A stretch of 30,938 nucleotides of DNA from a virus. The notes beneath the pieces are model-generated. The model searched no databases. It was not told the DNA's origin and saw nothing but the letters and a program-made list of their open reading frames with translations. Positions within the stretch are counted from its first letter, which is position 1. Each line of letters opens with the position of its first letter. Position numbers and translations under genes: made by a program. Shown one piece after another: positions 22,724 to 29,276 of the stretch. The stretch lies in the IMG/VR virus record IMGVR_UViG_3300036770_002653, positions 1 through 30,938 of that record. The stretch is one strand, 5' to 3'.

Positions 22724-24084
22724 GCCGGAATCCTTTCGCTATGGGGAAACGTCCTTCGGTGATCCACGGCAAGGGCGTTGCCCATGTGCCGCACGAGTGA
22801 CTCGAACATCCGGTCGGCGGCGTTCGCCTTGCGTCGCAGATTCGCGAGCACGCCGACCTCGCCCTCGGTGGCGATGACATGAACATCGACGGGCTGCGTC
22901 TGACCGAACCGCCAGCACCGCCGCACGGCTTGGTAGTACTGCTCCCACGAGTGCGAGGCGAACGTCACAACGTGGTGGCAGTGCTGCCAGTTGAGACCGA
23001 AACAGCCGATCTTCGGCTTCGTAACGAGCCGCTTCAGTTGCCCGGCTTGAAACGCGAGCAGGAGTTCTTCCTTCTCGTCTTCGCTCTGTGACCCGCTGAC
23101 TTGCCGGCAGTCAGGAATGATCCGCTCCAGTAGGTCGGCTTCGTCGTTGAGATGACACCACACGACAGACGAGCCCGAGTGCGACGCCACGAGCCCGGCG
23201 GCTGCCTCGCAGCGGTCTTCTAGCGTGATCCGCCGCTCTTCGCGTTGCTCTTGCAGCGTGTCAGCCGGCAGCGAGAAGAGCATCCCGGCCCGCGTCTTAC
23301 TGCTATCCACGACGTGCTCATGCTCGCGGAGCGGTGGCAGGACGAGCTGGCCATCATCGAAGCCCAGGTCGCTGGGCTTGCGACACGCCCGAGCCCACGA
23401 GCACACCCATCGCCAGAACGGTTCCTCCGCGTGCCCACGAAACCGATAACTCTTGCGACCCCAGCCGAGGTAGTCCTTGATGATGTCTTCCTTGAAGAAC
23501 CGCGAGAGCATGTCTTGATAGCCGAGGTAGCCGAGGGCTTCGCTCGACGTACCGAGCTCGTGGTAGTCGTTCGGTGCCGCTGTCGCCGTGCAGAGCAGTC
23601 GATACGGGATTAGCCGCATGAACTCGGTGACGAGAGCCTTGGTCGAGCCGTCGAAGTTCTTGAGAATGCTCGACTCGTCGCAGACCATCCCGCCGTAGTC
23701 GCCCTGGTCAAAGTTGTGCAGACGCTCGTAGTTCGTGACCACGATGCCGGCGTCGGGCTTGCCGCCGCTCGATCGCACCGCGTCGATGCCGAACCGCTTC
23801 GCCTCTTCGACGGTCTGGTAACTGACCGCTAGAGGGGTCGCGATCAGCACCGGCTTGCCGGTGTGCTGGCGGATGTTCTCAGCCCAGACCAACTGCATCG
23901 GCGTCTTGCCCATGCCGCAGTCGGCGAAGATCGCCGAACGCCCCTTCCGGCAAGCCCACTCGATCAGATGCCGCTGATAGTCAAAGAGCCACGCCGGCAG
24001 GAAGTCGGGCATAAACCCGTGGTCGCCGTCGAGTTGCTGCTTCGTTTCAAGAAACGCCGCGTAGCGGTCGGATGAGGCAATCAT
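22702..24084 (-). CDS. SNF2/DEAD-like helicase (superfamily 2)
   Basis: A 460-residue ATPase of superfamily 2. Walker A is ADCGMGKT at 54-61, Walker B is MVCDESS near 133-139 (DES rather than DEAH), motif III is CTATAAP near 165-171, and the C-terminal motif VI is QAVRRCWRFGQ near 404-414, with VVTFASHSWEQYY before it. This is the pattern of SNF2-like phage helicases. ATG 24084 forms ATGA with the zinc-ribbon stop. It is followed by the methyltransferase with a 22-base overlap. Many phages carry such helicases in replication or early DNA-metabolism blocks; the exact task is not fixed by the sequence. Confidence 0.88.
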   Translation of the reverse strand: MIASSDRYAAFLETKQQLDGDHGFMPDFLPAWLFDYQRHLIEWACRKGRSAIFADCGMGKTPMQLVWAENIRQHTGKPVLIATPLAVSYQTVEEAKRFGIDAVRSSGGKPDAGIVVTNYERLHNFDQGDYGGMVCDESSILKNFDGSTKALVTEFMRLIPYRLLCTATAAPNDYHELGTSSEALGYLGYQDMLSRFFKEDIIKDYLGWGRKSYRFRGHAEEPFWRWVCSWARACRKPSDLGFDDGQLVLPPLREHEHVVDSSKTRAGMLFSLPADTLQEQREERRITLEDRCEAAAGLVASHSGSSVVWCHLNDEADLLERIIPDCRQVSGSQSEDEKEELLLAFQAGQLKRLVTKPKIGCFGLNWQHCHHVVTFASHSWEQYYQAVRRCWRFGQTQPVDVHVIATEGEVGVLANLRRKANAADRMFESLVRHMGNALAVDHRRTFPHSERIPAWLSASK

Positions 24085-24185
24085 TTCACATTCCTTGCGA
24101 TACGAAACTCAGGGCTGCCGCACTTTGGGCAAAGCGTCACGGTCGTCGGCCGCTTTGCCTTGCAGCGGTTGCACGTCCTTTTCAT
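24081..24185 (-). CDS. Micro-protein, zinc ribbon
   Basis: A 34-residue ORF on the minus strand with CNRC near residues 5-8 and CPKC near 19-22, so two CxxC knuckles of a complete zinc ribbon, and a basic tail (EFRIARNVK). GGAGGTGAAGGG immediately precedes ATG 24185, which is one of the best ribosome sites in the region, and the stop overlaps the helicase ATG as ATGA. Such ribbons bind nucleic acid or act as adaptors for helicases or RNA polymerase. It is likely translated together with the helicase. Confidence 0.75.
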   Translation of the reverse strand: MKRTCNRCKAKRPTTVTLCPKCGSPEFRIARNVK

Positions 24186-24233
24186 CCCTTCACCTCCTTG
24201 TTTCGGCCCCGTCTCGTGGGGCATCCGGTCGAG

Positions 24234-24380
24234 TCACGCGAGGAAGCGTCGCGCCTCGACTGCGGTGGTTACCCGCGACTCCCGCTTCGCGACCCATGCA
24301 GCCGGTATGGAGCAGCCGCTGCGGCCAGGGCGGGCCGGTGTGTCTCCTAGCCGTCGCTCATTGGTCCAGGTTTGCCGCAT
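24234..24380 (-). CDS. Uncertain small ORF in a 160-base gap
   Basis: The gap 24186-24346 between the zinc ribbon and the next gene is mostly covered by one frame, 48 residues from an ATG at 24380, with much G or C at third codon positions (CGC, GAG, CTC) consistent with real coding here. It has no clear ribosome site and overlaps the previous gene's end by 34 bases. It is also arginine-rich with no family. I regard it as weak; the gap might instead hold the leader of the helicase operon. Confidence 0.25.
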   Translation of the reverse strand: MRQTWTNERRLGDTPARPGRSGCSIPAAWVAKRESRVTTAVEARRFLA

Positions 24381-24598
24381 CGATCGCCTGTGTCTCGACG
24401 AGGAGGCTCGTGGACGTGCAGACGCTCCAGAGCCTTCGCCAGATCGTCCTCGGCCCACTGCCGTCTGCGATTAGCGTTGGCGACACCGTTGCCGAGGTCT
24501 CGCACGTACGCTGCCATCCGCTCGCAGCCGTGGTACTCGAGCTCTGCGACGACGACATCGAGCGTGATCGTCAGCGGTTCATCACGACGCCGGGGCAT
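24347..24598 (-). CDS. Small hypothetical early protein
   Basis: An 83-residue helical protein (MPRRRDEPLTITLDVVVAE...VRDLGNGVANANRRRQWAEDDLAKALERLHVHE). AGGAGGTG precedes the ATG by five or six bases, an excellent start, and the gene overlaps the previous stop by 17 bases. No enzyme motif. It is part of the RecT-containing early operon. Confidence 0.72.
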   Translation of the reverse strand: MPRRRDEPLTITLDVVVAELEYHGCERMAAYVRDLGNGVANANRRRQWAEDDLAKALERLHVHEPPRRDTGDRCGKPGPMSDG

Positions 24599-24866
24599 CT
24601 GCCACCTCCTCGCTCACCGCGAACCGCAGCCGCCTCGCCTGCTTGTTCATCGCCAGCGCGATCGCCTCGATCCGGTCGGCAAGCGACGCGAGCGCCGCCG
24701 CCTCCGTCTCGAACCACGTGCCGTCGCGACGCCACCTCGTCTGACCTTGCTCGACCCACTCGCCGCACTCGGTGACCGTGCCGTACCACGACAGCGTCGA
24801 GTGACCTGTCTTCGCGTTGACGCTCGTCCCGAGATCGGCGCGGTAGAGACGTTTCGGCTCGCTCAC
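24582..24866 (-). CDS. Small hypothetical early protein
   Basis: A 94-residue protein: a beta-type N-terminal half (MSEPKRLYRADLGTSVNAKTGHSTLSWYGTVTECGEW) and a helical C-terminal half ASLADRIEAIALAMNKQARRLRFAVSEEV. GTG 24866 overlaps the RecT stop (GTGA). Unknown family. Position directly after recT suggests a partner or modulator of recombination, not shown. Confidence 0.68.
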   Translation of the reverse strand: MSEPKRLYRADLGTSVNAKTGHSTLSWYGTVTECGEWVEQGQTRWRRDGTWFETEAAALASLADRIEAIALAMNKQARRLRFAVSEEVADAPAS

Positions 24867-25735
24867 GACGCCACCTCCTGACCGCTGACGATCTCCCGCT
24901 TCGTTTCGATGAGCGCGAACAACTCATCCGCCTGGGCGTCCGTGTAGAAGCCCTCGTCGAGGAATCGCTTCTCGACCTTGCCTCGAATCTCGCGGAGCTT
25001 CTCCTCGGTCTTCGCTCCCTGCACCGCGTGCCTCGCCTTGACCATGTCCTCGCTGGTCGCACGGGCCGGGGCGTCGGGCACCTCGGGCTCGGGCTGCGAC
25101 GGCTTGACGAATGGGGCGCATGCACCGCCAGCCGGTCCGTGGTCACCGTCGAACTTCGGCCGCACCTGGACCGGCTCACGCGGTGGCGTCGGCGTCGGGT
25201 AGTCCTGTGCCTCCTCAGCGGTCACGAGGCCGTGGAGCAGGTCGGGGAACGCGTCACGCAGTGCGAAGCCGCGAGCACGCATCTGAAGCATCCGACGCGG
25301 GTACTGCGTCCACGGTCCCGATTTGCCAGCGAGCCCTGCCCGTTTCGCGTCGGCCATCGCGAAACGGCTCACGACCGGCTCGGCGTCGCCGCGACGCTTC
25401 GCCTCGCAGATCGCCACCATGGTGTCGCCGTCGCCTTCGATCCGCTCACGGACCCACTCGCAGACCGGCGAGCACTTGCAGACAGCAAGTGCTGTGTCGC
25501 CGTAGACGCTCGGCTTTCCGTTTATCACGGCGATCGACTGAAGGCTCTGCATCGGGCTCAGCCCGACCTCAGCGCCAGCTTGAATCGCGAGCAGGCACGC
25601 CTCTGGCTTGCCGCGAAAATCCTTCGGGGCGAACTCGGTTGCCGCGACCATTTTGGCGAACCGGTATGCGTCATCCATCGAGGCGAGAGCCAACCCTCTC
25701 GCTGGTGGCGTGTGTGTCGAAATCTCCGTGCTCAT
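24863..25735 (-). CDS. recT: RecT-family single-strand annealing protein
   Basis: A 290-residue protein for annealing complementary single strands in phage recombination. LLAIQAGAEVGLSPMQSLQSIAVINGKPSVYGDTALAV (about 48-85) is the family signature; RFAMADAKRAGLAGKSGPWTQYPRRMLQMRARGFALRDAFPDLLHGL (about 123-170) is the second conserved block. A charged P-rich linker and a helical tail follow. GAGGAA lies upstream of ATG 25735. RecT usually has a 5'-3' exonuclease partner next door; none is visible in the window. The early location matches recombination genes of other temperate phages. Confidence 0.88.
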   Translation of the reverse strand: MSTEISTHTPPARGLALASMDDAYRFAKMVAATEFAPKDFRGKPEACLLAIQAGAEVGLSPMQSLQSIAVINGKPSVYGDTALAVCKCSPVCEWVRERIEGDGDTMVAICEAKRRGDAEPVVSRFAMADAKRAGLAGKSGPWTQYPRRMLQMRARGFALRDAFPDLLHGLVTAEEAQDYPTPTPPREPVQVRPKFDGDHGPAGGACAPFVKPSQPEPEVPDAPARATSEDMVKARHAVQGAKTEEKLREIRGKVEKRFLDEGFYTDAQADELFALIETKREIVSGQEVAS

Positions 25736-25767
25736 CCGTTCCTCGCTTTCGTGCGTGTTTTCGTCCG

Positions 25768-25836
25768 TCAGTCAAAACCCGCCGCGTCCCCCTCCTGCGT
25801 CAGCGGCGATCTGCGTCCATGCGTCCCCGGTTCCAC
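25768..25836 (-). CDS. Possible leader micro-ORF upstream of recT
   Basis: A 22-residue ORF, GTG 25836 to TGA 25768, lies in the otherwise empty stretch 25736-25853. AGAGGAG precedes the GTG by five or six bases. It is rich in Gly, Arg and Ser, without membrane or zinc features. Stop to recT start is about 33 bases. It may be a leader peptide; equally it could be chance. Confidence 0.25.
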   Translation of the reverse strand: MEPGTHGRRSPLTQEGDAAGFD

Positions 25837-25853
25837 CGGGTCTCCTCTGTGAC

Positions 25854-26150
25854 TCAAAACGCCGCGATCGCGTCCACGTCGATCGCGTAGTGCTCGCGGC
25901 CACCGCCGGGCTTGTGCCAGACGACGTGGTACGTCGTGTCGGTCAGCACCTCGATGACGACGCAGCGACGGTGACCGTCGGGGAACGCGACGTTCACCGA
26001 GTCGCCGACGGCGTAGGTCGAGACGAGGCGATCGCCGACCCAGCGGCCCTCGCCCTGTGCGGGCGAGCCGTAGAGCTCGGTCATCGCGACGCCTGCGGCG
26101 TGGGCTTCGGCGTCACCGGGGTGGGAGTCGATTGACGAAATCGTGGTCAT
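25854..26150 (-). CDS. Small hypothetical protein, beta-barrel-like
   Basis: A 98-residue protein. After an N-terminal region (MTTISSIDSHPGDAEAHAAGVAMTEL) comes a beta-rich segment YAVGDSVNVAFPDGHRRCVVIEVLTDTTYHVVWHKPGGGREHYAIDVDAIAAF that reads like a small SH3/KOW-type barrel (G-D-V strand, then R-C-V-V-I-E-V and Y-H-V-V-W). AGGAG lies nine bases before ATG 26150. It is the first gene after the regulatory stretch at 26178-26265. Confidence 0.7.
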   Translation of the reverse strand: MTTISSIDSHPGDAEAHAAGVAMTELYGSPAQGEGRWVGDRLVSTYAVGDSVNVAFPDGHRRCVVIEVLTDTTYHVVWHKPGGGREHYAIDVDAIAAF

Positions 26151-26177
26151 GGGGGATGCTCCTGTTCGTGGGTGGGT

Positions 26178-26261
26178 GATGGTATACGGGCGTTCACTAG
26201 GGTCAAGGGGCGACCACCAAATCGCTAGCGGTAGTTCGGCTGTAGGCTAGAGGTAGGTGGG
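26178..26261 (-). promoter_or_regulatory. Regulatory region: GTATAC site and tandem GCTANNGGTAG boxes
   Basis: The 110-base gap upstream of the 98-residue protein. Plus-strand boxes GCTAGCGGTAGTTCGG (26224-26239) and GCTAGAGGTAGGTGGG (26246-26261) are 22 bases apart, about two helix turns. GTATAC at 26182-26187 and CACTAG at 26195-26200 form part of the palindrome seen at other promoters. Possible hexamers on the minus strand are TTGACC (26206-26201) and TATACC (26186-26181), but their spacing of 14 is short. A second -10 like TACAGC lies in the second box area, so more than one start may exist. Confidence 0.5.
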
Positions 26262-26333
26262 TCAATCAGCAAGTCCTGCCGCCAGAATGCGGAGCAGGAC
26301 GATCGCGAGCTCGATCCAGATCGTCGGGTTCAT
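26262..26333 (-). CDS. Micro-protein, single hydrophobic helix
   Basis: A 23-residue ORF made of one hydrophobic stretch (IWIELAIVLLRILAAGLA). AAGGAGG lies six bases before ATG 26333, an optimal site, and it is directly upstream of the repeated operator boxes. Tiny membrane peptides are common in phages as small toxins or membrane modulators. Translation is likely because of the ribosome site, but no family exists to compare. Confidence 0.5.
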   Translation of the reverse strand: MNPTIWIELAIVLLRILAAGLAD

Positions 26334-26384
26334 GGTGGGCCTCCTTGCCCTGGTGGTGGTCGTCCCTGACCGGCGACGTGCCGA

Positions 26385-26771
26385 TCAGCCGTCGATTCCG
26401 GCGTTGATGTTGCGGCCAGCGGCGTCGAGCACGTACCACTCGCCGTCGTGGTTCGCCTCGGCGTAGGCGTTCGCGTCGGCGTCGCTCGCAGCCCGAAAGG
26501 TCTCGACGACCTCCAACTCGCCGGTCGCCTCCAGCATGTAGGCGATGCGGTACTCGGGTGCCTCGTCTGCGTGCTCGACCTCCACGATGCTCGCGTCGGC
26601 GAAGTTGCCTGAATCGTCGCTCTCCAGTGCGGCATCGAGGTAGCCCGTGGCGGCAGCGTAGGACTGGAAGTCGCAGGCATCGCGAGCGCCTGGGGCGACA
26701 TTGAGATTGATCCACTCTTCGCCGCTCCAGCAGTCGCCATTCGGTCGCGTGATGTAGATTCGCGTTGCCAT
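26385..26771 (-). CDS. Hypothetical early protein
   Basis: A 128-residue acidic protein (IYITRPNGDCWSGEEWINLNVAPGARDACDFQSYAAATGYLDAALESDDSGNFADASIVEVEHADEAPEYRIAYMLEATGELEVV...). Its C-terminal HDGEWYVLDAAGRNINAGIDG is a short repeat-like end. GAGGAGATGA is seven or eight bases before ATG 26771. A small hairpin CCCCTCGCGGGG (26794-26805) lies in its leader. Unknown family; acidic proteins of this type can mimic DNA, but this is speculation. Confidence 0.65.
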   Translation of the reverse strand: MATRIYITRPNGDCWSGEEWINLNVAPGARDACDFQSYAAATGYLDAALESDDSGNFADASIVEVEHADEAPEYRIAYMLEATGELEVVETFRAASDADANAYAEANHDGEWYVLDAAGRNINAGIDG

Positions 26772-26830
26772 CGGTCATCTCCTCAGGGTTGTGCCCCTCG
26801 CGGGGCGGGGTGTTGAGTCTATCTCTGCGC

Positions 26831-27001
26831 TCAGACGGTCGCCGCTCGAATCTGGGCGAGCGCCTCGCGGGCCTCGTCACGGGTGTCGTAGGTGCCGACG
26901 CTCCATCGGTCGTCGCCACGCTGGGCGAGGATCTCGAACCAGTAGCAGACGCCACGGCTGCGAGGGTCGGCGATCTTCACAATGCGGTAGGTGGTCGTCA
27001 C
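26831..27001 (-). CDS. Small hypothetical early protein
   Basis: A 56-residue protein, VTTTYRIVKIADPRSRGVC-YWFEILAQRGDDRWSVGTYDTRDEAREALAQIRAATV, a compact beta-alpha layout typical of small early phage proteins. GTG 27001 follows AAGGG; the open frame upstream is shadow. The 29-base window before it carries a 10-base stem hairpin. No family. Confidence 0.65.
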   Translation of the reverse strand: MTTTYRIVKIADPRSRGVCYWFEILAQRGDDRWSVGTYDTRDEAREALAQIRAATV

Positions 27002-27030
27002 GGCGTTGCCCTTGTGTTCGTGGTGGCGTT

Positions 27031-27056
27031 GCCCGTCGGCCCGATTGCCGACGGGC
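27031..27056 (-). terminator. 10-base-pair hairpin between early genes
   Basis: A perfect inverted repeat: GCCCGTCGGC (27031-27040), loop CCGATT, GCCGACGGGC (27047-27056). In minus-strand RNA it follows the stop of the 77-residue gene (27067) by ten bases. There is no U tract, so it may be a processing or attenuator stem rather than a full terminator. Confidence 0.45.
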
Positions 27057-27066
27057 GGGGTGGTGG

Positions 27067-27300
27067 TCAGGCGATCGCCGCACGTCGCGGCAGCTCGCGG
27101 TAGCAAACGCCGCCGTTGATGAGCCGCTTCTCGCCGTCGTCCCACACCTGATAGAGGTAGGTCGCACCACGCTTGCCGCGAACGACGCACTGCGTGTGGC
27201 AGCCGTTCGCACGAACGGCAGGGCCGACGCCGCAAACCTCAAGAATGCGGTACTCGCGTCCATTCACAGTCACGATCATGGGGTTGTTTGCGGCGTCCAT
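27067..27300 (-). CDS. Small hypothetical early protein
   Basis: A 77-residue beta-type protein (MIVTVNGREYRILEVCGVGPAVRANGCHTQCVVRGKRGATYLYQVWDDGEKRLINGGVCYREL). Four cysteines may bind metal or form no clear knuckle. ATG 27300 is preceded by GGAGA about nine bases away; ATG 27279 is an alternative. It is the first gene behind the promoter at 27353-27381, so it is probably the first early protein made. Confidence 0.7.
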   Translation of the reverse strand: MDAANNPMIVTVNGREYRILEVCGVGPAVRANGCHTQCVVRGKRGATYLYQVWDDGEKRLINGGVCYRELPRRAAIA

Positions 27301-27352
27301 CGTTTGGTCTCCAAGTTGGCGTGGCGTCAGGTCTCATCCGCCTGACACCCGT

Positions 27353-27381
27353 ACTGTAGGCTATCGGTAGTTGGGTGTCCA
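27353..27381 (-). promoter_or_regulatory. Early promoter with operator box
   Basis: On the minus strand -35 TGGACA (27381-27376), 17-base spacer, -10 TACAGT (27358-27353). The spacer contains the box GCTATCGGTAGTTGGG (plus 27360-27375), the third copy of the 16-base box at 26224 and 26246. The A+T-rich run at 27391-27402 is at UP-element distance. The geometry is good, so this is the best candidate for the main early promoter; an untranslated leader of about 50 bases precedes the 77-residue gene. Confidence 0.6.
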
Positions 27382-27390
27382 GCCCTCTAC

Positions 27391-27428
27391 AAAAAGATTT
27401 TTCCGGGGCTGTTTTCCCGCAGGAAAAC
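27391..27428. repeat. AT-rich block with hairpin, copy 1 of a promoter-upstream cassette
   Basis: Plus-strand AAAAAGATTTTT (27391-27402), then a perfect hairpin GTTTTCC-CGCA-GGAAAAC (27411-27428). On the minus strand it lies after the stop of the HTH gene (27431) and before the early promoter. The same order (hairpin-like G/C block, A/T run, promoter) recurs at 30616-30666 with close sequence. It may end the HTH transcript and boost the promoter. Confidence 0.5.
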
Positions 27429-27430
27429 GC

Positions 27431-27706
27431 CTACTTCCGCCGCTTGGAGGTCTTTTTCTTCGCCCGCTTGGCGGCGGGACGCTTGGCGAGGTGCCGTTTT
27501 CCGGCCGCCCTGGTGGTCAGGGCATCACGCTGCTCCGTGGCCGAGCTCACCGAGACGAGCCAGAGACGCTCCCCGAGCCGCCGTCCGCGAAGCTTGCCCT
27601 CGCGGAGGAGGGCTCGAACCCACCCGTCGGTGCAGCCCATGAACTCGACCGCCTCGGCGATCGTCATGTGTGGTTCACCGTCAATCGTGTGCGGCATCGC
27701 AATCAT
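27431..27706 (-). CDS. Excisionase-like/MerR-type HTH with basic tail
   Basis: A 91-residue protein: a compact HTH, TIAEAVEFMGCTDGWVRALLREGKLRGRRLGERLWLV, of the excisionase/Xis and MerR-N-terminal type, then a Lys/Arg/Ala tail GKRHLAKRPAAKRAKKKTSKRRK reminiscent of histone H1. ATG 27706 is about where transcription would begin from the promoter at 27713-27740, so the mRNA may be leaderless; ATG 27697 (M-PHTIDGEP) is the alternative. It is transcribed away from the integrase and may control it or direct excision. Its opposite-side partner at 29037 has the same plan. Confidence 0.8.
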   Translation of the reverse strand: MIAMPHTIDGEPHMTIAEAVEFMGCTDGWVRALLREGKLRGRRLGERLWLVSVSSATEQRDALTTRAAGKRHLAKRPAAKRAKKKTSKRRK

Positions 27707-27712
27707 ACCCAA

Positions 27713-27743
27713 ATCATACGTAGCGGGATTTGGCGGTCAAATC
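27713..27743 (-). promoter_or_regulatory. Promoter of the HTH gene with palindrome
   Basis: On the minus strand -35 TTGACC (27740-27735), 16-base spacer, -10 TATGAT (27718-27713). A perfect inverted repeat GATTTG (27727-27732) and CAAATC (27738-27743) covers the -35 half and could be an operator for self-control. The predicted start coincides with the ATG at 27706. Confidence 0.6.
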
Positions 27744-27850
27744 GCCGCCCGCCCCGCCTTGCCCGAAGCCCCGAAACCCACCTAAGTTTCAAGTCCTACG
27801 GGCGATCCTTTTAGCGGAGGGCATGGTAGACAGAGGTTCCGGTGGTCGCC

Positions 27851-27877
27851 CGTATACTAGTCCCATCTAGATACGGA
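27851..27877 (+). promoter_or_regulatory. Integrase promoter -10 and operator palindrome
   Basis: TATACT at 27853-27858 is a good -10 for the integrase; no clear -35 at the right distance. An imperfect palindrome CCGTATACTAG (27850-27860) and CTAGATACGG (27867-27876) overlaps it. Half-sites read CTAGTATACGG in the other direction and so nearly equal the half-site at 30578. GGAGG (27875-27879) is part of the same block, so a repressor here would also cover the ribosome site. Confidence 0.5.
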
Positions 27878-27886
27878 GGCGTGGCG

Positions 27887-29035
27887 ATGACTCTGCGTGA
27901 TCTACTCTCGGTGTACTCGACTCGGCATGGGCTCAAGGACCGCACGACGGCCCTTCTGTCCTCTACGCTCGACCGGTTCGATTCGTTCCTCGGGCGACCG
28001 GCGACGCTCGATGACCTCGACGACATGACGCTCGCGCGGTTCGCCAAGTGGCGAGCCGAGGATCGTCACTGGCGAAACAAGCCGCCGCGACCGGCGACCG
28101 TCAAGAAGGACATCGCCCACCTGTCGGCGCTCTGGACGCACGCGGCGAAGAAGCGGCTCACGCGGTCCGACGGCGTGCTGATTGAGCACCCAGACCTCCC
28201 GCGAGGGTTGGTCAAGGTCAGCCTGCGACCGCCGAAGGGTTACCGCCTTGAGGAGATCGACGCCCTGGTCAAAGCCGCCAGACGCCGCCGGGGCGATGTC
28301 GGGCCGGTCCCGGCGTGGTGGTTTTGGACGACGATTCTTCAAGCGGCGTGGCAGACAGCCGAGCGGATCGGCGGGCTACTCGCCCTACGCTGGCGAGACG
28401 TTGATCTCGACGCCCGGCGGATCACGTATGACGGCAGCGGCAGAAAGGGCGGCGTGAAGACAATCGTGCGGTCGATCACTCCCGAGCTCGCCCGCCTGCT
28501 CGGCAAGCACAGAAGGGGCGACGACGATCTTGTCTGGCCGTGGCTTGAGCACCGCGTACCGGCATCGCTGTGGATCTCGCTGCGGCTCCTCGGCCAGACG
28601 GCGGGCGTCGCCGTCCACGGCTTCCATCCGATCCGCAAGGCGGCGGGCTCCTACGTCGCGGCGGCTGGCGGGGACGCCACCGAGTACCTCTCCCACTCGG
28701 ACCCGTCCACGACGCGGCAGCACTACCTTGACGCCGGGATCGTCGGGGGAGCCGACCCGCTCGACCTCCTCCCCAAGCTCCCCAGCGAGCGACGTGCGTC
28801 CCGCCCAGCCCCGCTCCCAGCCCCGGAGCCGACCACGCCTGCACGGGCGTCCAGCGGCCCCGTAGAGGCTGGTGCGGCGGTCGGCCGGTCGATGGCAGCC
28901 CGAGGGCTCGCCTGCCCGCCACGGGCTCAGCACGACGCCCTGGCGGCGGCTGCGGGCATCGAGCCAGAGGACGTGGCGGCGTTTAGCCGTGGGCTGCTCG
29001 ACGGGTGGATCAGCGGGCAGGGTGATGCCGCGTAG
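27887..29035 (+). CDS. int: Tyrosine-type integrase
   Basis: A 382-residue tyrosine recombinase for phage insertion. N-terminal arm/SAM-like domain about 1-110 (TLRDLLSVYSTRHGLKDRT...PATVKKDIAHLSALW). Catalytic residues, counted from ATG 27887: Arg160 in TAERIGGLLALRWRDVDL, Lys187 in GRKGG, His247/Arg250 in FHPIRKAAGSY, His270 in LSHSDPSTTRQ, and nucleophile Tyr280 in QHYLDAG. The last 70 residues are Pro/Ala-rich followed by AGIEPEDVAAFSRGLLDGWI, an unusual tail. ATG 27887 has GGAGG seven bases upstream; 15 further upstream residues are possible but overlap the promoter. It is the only plus-strand gene, and converges with the HTH gene at 29037 with one base between stops. Confidence 0.93.
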   Translation: MTLRDLLSVYSTRHGLKDRTTALLSSTLDRFDSFLGRPATLDDLDDMTLARFAKWRAEDRHWRNKPPRPATVKKDIAHLSALWTHAAKKRLTRSDGVLIEHPDLPRGLVKVSLRPPKGYRLEEIDALVKAARRRRGDVGPVPAWWFWTTILQAAWQTAERIGGLLALRWRDVDLDARRITYDGSGRKGGVKTIVRSITPELARLLGKHRRGDDDLVWPWLEHRVPASLWISLRLLGQTAGVAVHGFHPIRKAAGSYVAAAGGDATEYLSHSDPSTTRQHYLDAGIVGGADPLDLLPKLPSERRASRPAPLPAPEPTTPARASSGPVEAGAAVGRSMAARGLACPPRAQHDALAAAAGIEPEDVAAFSRGLLDGWISGQGDAA

Positions 29036-29036
29036 G

Positions 29037-29276
29037 TCACCGCTTCCGCCGCTTCGCCGCTTTCTTCGCCGGGCGAGCCGCTCGCGGTCTGCCCTCGGTC
29101 TCGCTCCGCACGTAGGCGGCGGCGCTCGCCCGGCTCACGATGTAGTTCCGCCCGACCTGTAGCCCGACAACGCGACCGTTCTGCACGAGCGTCCGCATCC
29201 AGCGGTCGGTCACGTCAGCAAGGCGGGCGGCTTCGGGGAGGGAGATCCAATCGGTGTTCGGTTCCGTTGGCTTCAC
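29037..29276 (-). CDS. HTH protein with basic tail, converging on integrase
   Basis: A 79-residue protein: an HTH, ISLPEAARLADVTDRWMRTLVQNGRVVGLQVGRNYIVSRASAAAYV, of MerR/excisionase-type, then GRPRAARPAKKAAKRRKR, a basic tail. GTG 29276 overlaps the methyltransferase stop (GTGA), so it belongs to that operon. Plan and tail are like those of the protein at 27431. It may be Xis, a DNA-bending partner or a Cro-like regulator. Confidence 0.75.
   Translation of the reverse strand: MKPTEPNTDWISLPEAARLADVTDRWMRTLVQNGRVVGLQVGRNYIVSRASAAAYVRSETEGRPRAARPAKKAAKRRKR

Noticed and set aside
27793-27835. A tRNA gene upstream of the integrase
   Set aside because: Isolated pieces resemble T-loop and D-loop sequence, but no cloverleaf can be drawn, stems do not pair, and G53 of the T-arm is missing.
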